Shown piece after piece: positions 1-5,832 of a stretch of 8,838 bases of DNA. The position numbers were made by a program, and so were the translations under genes. The notes under the pieces were generated by a model, which saw only the letters and a program-made list of their open reading frames with translations, searched no databases and was not told the DNA's origin. Origin of the DNA: Spirochaetaceae bacterium UBA6089 (GTDB lineage: Bacteria; Spirochaetota; Spirochaetia; Treponematales; Rectinemataceae). The stretch covers positions 1-8,838 of the forward strand of contig DIXD01000071.1 in assembly GCA_002435985.1 (NCBI GenBank). The letters are read 5' to 3'. Position 1 is the stretch's first letter. Every line of letters begins with the position of its first letter.

Positions 1-2040
1 CAGGCAGTGATCGAGCGTGCGGTGATGCAGTCTCAAGCTGCCGGCAAAGAGGAGGTACAGATTCCCGACCTCGTCGTCTCGCTCTACGATGAGGAGCGCA
101 CCTATGCCGGCTACCTCATGCGCAAGCTCGGCATCAAGCGGCTCCAGCTCCTCGAAGTGCTCTCCCATGGGATGAGCGACGAAGACATGGAGCCGGATTC
201 GCTCCTCGGGGAGGAAACCGAAGAGCGTACCGAAGAGGGCGGCAAGGAAAAACATGCCCCTCGTCCCGGAACGCTGGAACGCTTTGCGACCGATATCACC
301 GCGTTGGCGGTAGCCGGAAAACTCGAACCCGTCATCGGCCGCGAGGCCGAAATAGAGCGCACCATTCAGGTGCTCTCCCGAAGGCTCAAAAACAACCCCA
401 TCCATGTCGGAGACGCAGGTGTAGGCAAAACCGCCATCACCGAAGGCCTTGCGCAGCGCATTGCGTCCGGCGATGTGCCACCCAAGCTGAAGGGCTACAC
501 AATCTGGTCTCTCGATATGGGCGCTCTCCTGGCGGGGACAAAATTCCGCGGCGACTTCGAAGAGCGCGTCAAGAGGGTCATCGACCTGCTCTTGAAAAAA
601 GAGAAGTCAATTCTGTTCATCGATGAGATCCACACCATCGTCGGTGCAGGCGCCGTGACCGGCAGCACCATCGATGCGTCAAACCTGCTCAAACCAGCCC
701 TCACATCGGGCAAACTGCGCTGCATTGGGTCGACTACCTACGACGAGTACAACAAAATCTTCGAAAAGGACCGCGCGCTCTCAAGGCGCTTCCAGAAGAT
801 CGACATCGTTGAGCCGACAATCTCCGAAACCGTGGAAATTCTCAAAGGACTGCGTTCCAAATACGAGGCGTACCACGACGTGCACTACAGCGACGAGACG
901 CTCGAGACCGCCGCCAAGCTCGCAGCACAGTTCATCACCGAACGTAAACTGCCCGACAAAGCCATCGATGTCATCGACGAGGCTGGCGCACTCATACGGA
1001 TTCGGGCCTACAAAGAGAGCCACGAAGAGGAGCTCAAGACCATCGAGATCACTCCGCACGACATCGAGGTAGTCGTCGCCAAAATCGCGCGGATTCCCGA
1101 ACGCACGGTCACATCCTCCGAAAAGGATAAACTCGCCACCCTCGAAAGCTCGCTCAAACAGGAAGTCTTCGGGCAGGATCAGGCCATCGAGACCATCGTC
1201 AAGGCAGTAAAACGCTCGCGCGCCGGGTTCAGGGCTCCGGACAAGCCCATCGCGAACTTCCTCTTCGTCGGCCCCACGGGCGTCGGCAAGACGGAGCTCG
1301 CACGGCAACTCTCCAAACATCTGGGCATCGCGCTGCACCGTTTCGACATGAGCGAATATCAGGAAAAGCATACGGTGTCGAGGTTGATCGGCTCTCCACC
1401 CGGCTATGTCGGTTATGAGGAAGGCGGCCTTCTGACAGATGCTATTCGAAAAACCCCCAACGCCGTGGTCCTCCTCGACGAGATCGAGAAGGCACATCCC
1501 GACGTCTACAACATCCTGCTCCAGATCATGGACTATGCGACGCTGACCGACAATCAGGGTAGAAAAGCCGACTTCCGCAACGTCATACTCATCATGACGA
1601 GCAACGCCGGTGCCCGCGACATCGGCAAGCCACTTATTGGCTTCGGAGACCAAAAGGTCAGCGACTCGGCGCTCGACGAGGCTGTTGAGCGTGCATTCAG
1701 CCCGGAATTCCGCAACAGACTCGATGCGGTGGTGCACTTCAATAATTTGCCGATGGACGTCATCGAACGCATCGTCAAAAAAGCAATCGATGAATTCAGC
1801 GCCCAGCTTGCCGAGAAGCACGTCACATTGAAGGCGGAAGACAGTGTAATTCGATTCCTCGCGGAGCGAGGTTATTCCCGTGAATTTGGTGCGCGCAATA
1901 TCGGCCGCCTCGTCGAAGACCAGATCAAAACAGTGTTCGTCGACGAAGTACTCTTCGGCAGACTGGAACAAGGCGGCACCGCGGTGGCTCGCCTCGAAAA
2001 CGACAAGATAGTCTTCGATATTTCGCCTCGGAATATCTAA
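1..2040 (+). CDS. clpA: ATP-dependent Clp protease ATP-binding subunit ClpA (5' end outside window)
   Basis: ClpA is the cytoplasmic AAA+ unfoldase that feeds substrates, including N-degron proteins delivered by ClpS, into the ClpP peptidase. The reading frame is open from base 1, and the first residues match the second half of the Clp N-domain. The GTG at base 7 is therefore not the start, and about 70-80 codons are missing compared with E. coli ClpA (about 758 residues). An acidic linker (about 190-260) follows. The first AAA module has Walker A GDAGVGKT (409-432) and Walker B ILFIDE (610-627). The second has Walker A GPTGVGKT (1270-1293) and Walker B VVLLDE (1465-1482). Between them there is no long coiled-coil or UVR middle domain, which favours ClpA over ClpB or ClpC. 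An IGF tripeptide (1636-1644) sits where the ClpP-docking loop lies. A GAR sensor-2 motif is near the end (about 1890). One small oddity is a His just before the first Walker A (IHVGDAG), where a hydrophobic residue is usual. The aat gene follows 17 bp downstream. Confidence 0.96.
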   Translation, partial: QAVIERAVMQSQAAGKEEVQIPDLVVSLYDEERTYAGYLMRKLGIKRLQLLEVLSHGMSDEDMEPDSLLGEETEERTEEGGKEKHAPRPGTLERFATDITALAVAGKLEPVIGREAEIERTIQVLSRRLKNNPIHVGDAGVGKTAITEGLAQRIASGDVPPKLKGYTIWSLDMGALLAGTKFRGDFEERVKRVIDLLLKKEKSILFIDEIHTIVGAGAVTGSTIDASNLLKPALTSGKLRCIGSTTYDEYNKIFEKDRALSRRFQKIDIVEPTISETVEILKGLRSKYEAYHDVHYSDETLETAAKLAAQFITERKLPDKAIDVIDEAGALIRIRAYKESHEEELKTIEITPHDIEVVVAKIARIPERTVTSSEKDKLATLESSLKQEVFGQDQAIETIVKAVKRSRAGFRAPDKPIANFLFVGPTGVGKTELARQLSKHLGIALHRFDMSEYQEKHTVSRLIGSPPGYVGYEEGGLLTDAIRKTPNAVVLLDEIEKAHPDVYNILLQIMDYATLTDNQGRKADFRNVILIMTSNAGARDIGKPLIGFGDQKVSDSALDEAVERAFSPEFRNRLDAVVHFNNLPMDVIERIVKKAIDEFSAQLAEKHVTLKAEDSVIRFLAERGYSREFGARNIGRLVEDQIKTVFVDEVLFGRLEQGGTAVARLENDKIVFDISPRNI

Positions 2041-2045
2041 GGCAT

Positions 2046-2049
2046 GGAG
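2046..2049 (+). promoter_or_regulatory. Ribosome binding site of aat
   Basis: A GGAG lies 8 nt before the ATG at 2058, just after the clpA stop. It supports this start over the in-frame ATG at 2073, which has no such site. The short gap suggests that clpA and aat share a transcript. Confidence 0.6.
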
Positions 2050-2057
2050 TTGCACCG

Positions 2058-2867
2058 ATGCGATGGTTGACCATGCCCGAGTACCTCGATGAACGAGAAG
2101 AATACCGGTTTCCGCCGGCGACGAGTTCGACACCGCGCGGTATCGTCGCCTATGGGGGGAACCTCTCGCCTGGGGTCCTTTTGTCCGCATATCGACAGGG
2201 CATTTTCCCATGGCCTTCCACGCCTGTGCTGCTGCAGTGGTGCAGTCCGGACCCACGTTTTATCATTCTGCCCGAGACCCTCTCCATCACGGAGTCCGCG
2301 CGGAAGGCCCTGAAAAGGGCGCTGCGTCAGGACTCTCCCTATAGACTTACGCTGGATGCAGCCTTTTCCGACGTCATTGGCAGGTGTGCAAGCGTTCCAA
2401 GGCCAGGCCAGCCGGGCACATGGATTTTCCCGAATCTGATACAGGGGTATACCGAATTGCACAGACTCGGGTATGCCCATTCGGTCGAAGTCTGGAAAGG
2501 CAGTACCCTCATCGGAGGTCTCTACGGCGTGAGCATCGGCGCTGCCTTTTTCGGCGAATCGATGTTCAGCCTCGAGAGCAACGCATCCAAAATCGGTTTT
2601 TTATCGTTGGCTACAATGCTCTTCGCCCAGAACTTCGCCTTTGTCGACTGCCAGGTCTACACGCCCTATCTTGCATTGATGGGCGGGGTCGAGGTGCCGC
2701 GCGCGATCTATCTCTCCATGCTCAGAGAGGCGCTTACCTATCCCACCCTGAAAGGTACTTGGTCCGAAACCTTTCCCGACTTTCCGAACACCGAGCGTAT
2801 TCTCTCTTTCAAGAAGATATCGGAAACAGTACCATATACAGAGAATAAACAAATGAGGAACAGATGA
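2058..2867 (+). CDS. aat: Leucyl/phenylalanyl-tRNA-protein transferase
   Basis: This enzyme moves Leu or Phe from its aminoacyl-tRNA to the N-terminus of proteins starting with Arg or Lys, which marks them for ClpS/ClpAP. The 269-residue product carries the family signatures in order: FPP (18-20), GGNLSP (33-38), YRQGIFPW (45-52), WCSPDPR (61-67), GTWI (120-123), HSVEVW (141-146), GGLYGV (153-158), GESMFS (166-171) and VDCQV (196-200). Asp197 and Gln199 match the Asp and Gln reported as important in the E. coli enzyme. The segment after DCQV reads YTPYLALMGG, where many relatives have a His and LGA. The protein is about 30 residues longer than typical members, mostly in a polar C-terminal tail. 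The last four bases overlap the start of the next gene (ATGA), so the two are probably translationally coupled. Its place directly after clpA fits the N-degron pathway. Confidence 0.96.
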   Translation: MRWLTMPEYLDEREEYRFPPATSSTPRGIVAYGGNLSPGVLLSAYRQGIFPWPSTPVLLQWCSPDPRFIILPETLSITESARKALKRALRQDSPYRLTLDAAFSDVIGRCASVPRPGQPGTWIFPNLIQGYTELHRLGYAHSVEVWKGSTLIGGLYGVSIGAAFFGESMFSLESNASKIGFLSLATMLFAQNFAFVDCQVYTPYLALMGGVEVPRAIYLSMLREALTYPTLKGTWSETFPDFPNTERILSFKKISETVPYTENKQMRNR

Positions 2868-4678
2868 AACTGCTTTTTGTACAACTGCCTTCGCAGATGC
2901 CCGACTGGAGTTCCGCTCCGGCAAACGTTCCTCTTGCGGCGGGATATTTGGCTTCCTACGCCGAATCGAAGGGCTTGCTCGCCCGCCGGGAATGGACAAT
3001 CCTTGAACCCGAAATTGCGAATTTTGGCTCTGATTCTGCGATTATCTCATCGATCAGTGCACGCGAACCCGATATTGTCGCCTTCACGCTCTATTCCTGG
3101 AACCTCGAACGCAGCCTTTTTGTCGCGGAGAAACTCAGCGCCCTCCTTCCCCGCGTCCGCCTGATCGCAGGAGGCCCTGAGGTCGTCGAACACATGCCCA
3201 TCTCTGAGAAAAACCCTTTTCACAGTCTCATCTACGGTGAAGGCGAAGAGCTGTTTGCAACCGTGCTGCAGGATATTCAAGAGCACCGTCCGCTTTCGCC
3301 CTCCTATCATTCCGAGACCCTCATCGATCTGTCGAAACTGCCCAATCCGTATTTGACCGGCGCTCTCCGCTTCGATCCGAATGCCCAAGTCCACCTCGAA
3401 ACCATGCGCGGCTGCAGTGCCAAATGTTCCTATTGTTATTATGGGAAAAACTACAAGACTATTCGTCGCTTCCCCCACGAACAGGCACTCGAGGTGATCC
3501 GCGCAGCCTCACAGGCAGGGGTTTCCGAGATCTATATCATGGACCCCAATTTCCAGAGCGGCCCCAATTTTGTCGGCCGACTGAGGGACATCGCCTATGC
3601 GAATCACGCGCACACTGCGATTCACACCGAGCTCAGACTCGAAGGAATCAATGAGGAGATCGCCGGCCTCTTGAAAGAGGCGGGGATCGTATCGGTGGAA
3701 GTAGGGCTTCAGAGCTGCAACCCCAGGGCGCTTGAGGCGGTCCACCGGAGCTTCGACCGAAAGGCATTCGAACGCGGTGCAGAGCTTCTGCAAAAGCAAA
3801 AGATCATGATCAAGACCGGACTCATTTTGGGGCTGCCCTATGATGGCTACGAACAGGTGATCGAGACTTTCGACTTTCTGGGCATGCAGGGCCTTGGTCA
3901 AGAGGCCGAGCTGTACCCACTCTCGTTGCTCCCAGGAACGGAGATCAGAGAGAGTTCGGACGAATTCGGCATGAGCTCGATGGAGATTCCGCCCTACTTC
4001 GTCACCAGCACACACTGGATATCGTACGACGACATGGTCGATGCGATCGCAACATTCGAGGAGAGCTTCGATGTGGAATGGACCATGCCCCCGGCGCCGC
4101 ATTTCCAGCTCTTCAAAGAAGGGTTTGTCTCTTTCATCGACACGCGGAAGCTGGAGAACATAGACTGGATGCGCCTCAACCCCGAAAAACTCTCCAGCTC
4201 GATTACACTGTTGGTCGATGCCGACGATCCGGAAACGCTCTCCAGGATCGTTCGCGCAGCCAGAGACCTTCGGAAAGACAACCCATTCACGCTGTACCAA
4301 ATCGTGCTCACGAGCGAAACCAGAATTCCCTCGGAAAAACTTGTGGACAGGGTAAGAGATGCATTCCTCAACCCAGAACACTACTATGAGCTTGCAAACT
4401 CCTTCTCGCCCGACCCGCAGACGAACTATCAGACAAGAATGTTCTTTGCGACCAAAAACTTCACACTCGCCTACCGAGCCCTGGAAGAGGCGCAGGACAT
4501 GGAGACGATGGTTGTCCTCAATAGCCGCGGTGGTTACAATGCCGACCGGCTGGCTGAACTCTTGCCCTACGTGATTTTCGACAAGCAGACGCTCCCTTTC
4601 GACAGGCTATACGAGCTCATTTCGATTTACGCCGATTTTCCTCACATGCTCATAGAAGCCCCCGAAGGGCTTCTCTAG
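2864..4678 (+). CDS. B12-binding-like radical SAM protein, function unknown
   Basis: The 604-residue product has the layout of class B radical SAM enzymes. Residues 1 to about 140 resemble a cobalamin-binding Rossmann domain (FVQLPS near the start, AAGYLASYA at 25-33, IAGGPEVV at 101-108, YGEGEEL at 124-130). The DxHxxG motif that supplies a His ligand is absent, as in many class B members, so cobalamin binding is possible but not shown. The radical SAM core (about 175-400) has the cluster motif CxxxCxxC at Cys184, Cys188 and Cys191 inside RGCSAKCSYCYY, followed by VEVGLQS (278-284), GLILGLP (319-325) and LLPGTE (355-360). The last 170 or so residues form a separate mixed alpha/beta region that I do not recognise. 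Start: the ATG overlaps the aat stop, and a GAGG lies 5 nt upstream inside aat. The substrate cannot be told from sequence. Its coupling to aat is the only clue and could simply reflect shared transcription. Confidence 0.88.
   Translation: MKLLFVQLPSQMPDWSSAPANVPLAAGYLASYAESKGLLARREWTILEPEIANFGSDSAIISSISAREPDIVAFTLYSWNLERSLFVAEKLSALLPRVRLIAGGPEVVEHMPISEKNPFHSLIYGEGEELFATVLQDIQEHRPLSPSYHSETLIDLSKLPNPYLTGALRFDPNAQVHLETMRGCSAKCSYCYYGKNYKTIRRFPHEQALEVIRAASQAGVSEIYIMDPNFQSGPNFVGRLRDIAYANHAHTAIHTELRLEGINEEIAGLLKEAGIVSVEVGLQSCNPRALEAVHRSFDRKAFERGAELLQKQKIMIKTGLILGLPYDGYEQVIETFDFLGMQGLGQEAELYPLSLLPGTEIRESSDEFGMSSMEIPPYFVTSTHWISYDDMVDAIATFEESFDVEWTMPPAPHFQLFKEGFVSFIDTRKLENIDWMRLNPEKLSSSITLLVDADDPETLSRIVRAARDLRKDNPFTLYQIVLTSETRIPSEKLVDRVRDAFLNPEHYYELANSFSPDPQTNYQTRMFFATKNFTLAYRALEEAQDMETMVVLNSRGGYNADRLAELLPYVIFDKQTLPFDRLYELISIYADFPHMLIEAPEGLL
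4654..4674. terminator. Hairpin between convergent genes
   Basis: AGAAGCCC and GGGCTTCT form a perfect 8-bp stem around a 5-nt loop. Read on the - strand the loop begins TTCG closed by C and G, a very stable form. It lies in the last codons of the radical SAM gene and 14 nt beyond the stop of the dehydrogenase gene, so it best fits a terminator for the - strand transcript. Neither side has a T-tract, so classical intrinsic termination is doubtful. Confidence 0.4.
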
Positions 4679-4688
4679 ATCAATACGA

Positions 4689-5666
4689 TCAATACATCTT
4701 TCTGAGATCGGCCTTCCAGATTCCCTTGCCGGTCTGCAAATAGGCACGGATGTTCCGTATCGTATCCTCCACCGATTTCGCCGTTGCCTGATTTGTGGAG
4801 CCTCCCACATGTGGCGAAAGAACAACATTGGGCAGGGTGTGTATGGGGAACCTCGACGGTGCACCTTTGACACCTGTCGTGGGATAGGTGTACCACGTGT
4901 CCAGCGCTGCGCCCTTGAGCACGCCGCTCTTGAGCGCCTCGTACAGACCCTCTTCGTCCACGATCGAACCGCGCCCTACATTGACCAGAAATTTGCCCTT
5001 CATGCTCATGAGGAGATCTTTAGAGATGAGGCCCTCGGTCTCGTTCGTGGCAGGCAAGGTGATGAACACTATCTCTGCGATGTCCAAAACCTCTTGCAGG
5101 CTTGGAAGCACCGCATCAAAGTGCTCCGGAACTTCGGCATCCTTTTTCCTGCGCCAGCCGTACACCCTGCAGTTGAAGGCCTTGAGCAGTTTCGCAAGCT
5201 CCCTCCCGATAGCGCCGGTTCCCAGGATGCTGCAACTTCGTCCGTAGAGACTGTCCCAGTTATCCTCGGCACCACGATTTACCCAGAAACCATGCCAGAC
5301 TTCATTCTTAAGGTCATTATGGTACTCGATGATCCTTCCATAAAAGGCGAGCGTCATGGCCAGAGCGCGCTCTGCGACATCGAAGGCATTGGAGTGCACA
5401 TTGTAGACTTCGATCCCTCGTTCGATGAGTAGCTCGACAGGCAGATGATTTAGGCCTGTAAAAGGCTGAAAAATGGCCTTCAATCTGACTGCATCGGAAA
5501 AAATACGATGAGGGATGCGCCCGGCGATGATGAGGTCAAGAGAGCCGATCTCTGGAGAGTCGGCACTAAGCCCCTCGTACCATGTGTGTTCGGTAAAATC
5601 CTCTCGCAGCTTGGCGATGGCCGGTCCCCAGACGGAGCGCACCGGCATAAATGAACCTACATTCAT
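4689..5666 (-). CDS. D-2-hydroxyacid dehydrogenase family protein
   Basis: This is a cytoplasmic NAD(P)-dependent oxidoreductase of the D-isomer-specific 2-hydroxyacid dehydrogenase family, 325 residues, a usual family length. The frame is open up to 5852, but ATG at 5666 is chosen: it has a GAGG 8 nt upstream, it starts just before the conserved domain, and the longer form would run into the divergent gene. The family features are an N-terminal substrate domain (with FTGLNHLP at 69-76), the Rossmann motif GTGAIG (149-154), NVGRGSIVDEE (229-239) with catalytic Arg232, ALDTW (254-258), and SPHVGGST (284-291) with catalytic His286. The conserved catalytic Glu is expected about five residues after Asp256, but Tyr261 is found there (DTWYTYP). 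Formate dehydrogenases also lack this Glu, using Gln. The substrate is therefore unknown; an oxo or hydroxy acid is likely. The gene appears to be a single unit on the - strand. Confidence 0.9.
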   Translation of the reverse strand: MNVGSFMPVRSVWGPAIAKLREDFTEHTWYEGLSADSPEIGSLDLIIAGRIPHRIFSDAVRLKAIFQPFTGLNHLPVELLIERGIEVYNVHSNAFDVAERALAMTLAFYGRIIEYHNDLKNEVWHGFWVNRGAEDNWDSLYGRSCSILGTGAIGRELAKLLKAFNCRVYGWRRKKDAEVPEHFDAVLPSLQEVLDIAEIVFITLPATNETEGLISKDLLMSMKGKFLVNVGRGSIVDEEGLYEALKSGVLKGAALDTWYTYPTTGVKGAPSRFPIHTLPNVVLSPHVGGSTNQATAKSVEDTIRNIRAYLQTGKGIWKADLRKMY

Positions 5667-5832
5667 TGTCGTGACCTCACTTGAAAAAAGAATTTCGTAT
5701 ATATATGCAAGCATATTTTTTGTGCTCCGCGCAAGAGGTATACTGAAATTACCTTTTCTTTGCGATATAGATTGAGTAGGCTGCGAACTTCCTCGAAAGA
5801 TGCCGATATTTAGAAAGGGAGCGTTATAACCG
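5667..5832. promoter_or_regulatory. Divergent intergenic region with candidate promoter and dyad
   Basis: This 166-bp region separates two divergent genes and is clearly more AT-rich than its neighbours, especially at 5682-5720. For the rightward gene, TATACT at 5739-5744 matches five of six bases of a sigma-70 -10 box, but no good -35 lies 17 nt before it. An alternative is TTGAAA at 5681-5686 with TATGCA at 5704-5709 (17-nt spacing). A dyad, ATATGC-AA-GCATAT, sits at 5703-5716 and could be an operator. AAGGGAG at 5815-5821 is the likely ribosome binding site for the ATG at 5833, with a rather long 11-nt spacer. I see no clear promoter for the leftward gene. Confidence 0.4.
5675..5678 (-). 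promoter_or_regulatory. Ribosome binding site of the dehydrogenase gene
   Basis: On the - strand, GAGG lies 8 nt before the ATG at 5666. It settles the start, because the same frame stays open for 62 more codons without a comparable site or family-like sequence. Confidence 0.6.

Noticed and set aside
781..2256. A 491-codon open frame on the - strand across clpA and aat
   Set aside because: It runs antisense to two clearly conserved genes, and its translation has no recognisable domain. It is a by-product of the GC-rich codon use of the real genes.
3509..4381. A 290-codon open frame on the - strand inside the radical SAM gene
   Set aside because: It is antisense to a well-supported coding region and shows no domain or ribosome binding site.
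4809..5432. A 207-codon open frame on the + strand opposite the dehydrogenase
   Set aside because: The - strand frame has clear dehydrogenase motifs throughout, and this one has none.
5800..5829. A nine-codon leader peptide (MPIFRKGAL) ending 3 nt before the ankyrin gene start
   Set aside because: It lacks a convincing ribosome binding site and no attenuator-like structure is evident. A frame this short is expected by chance.
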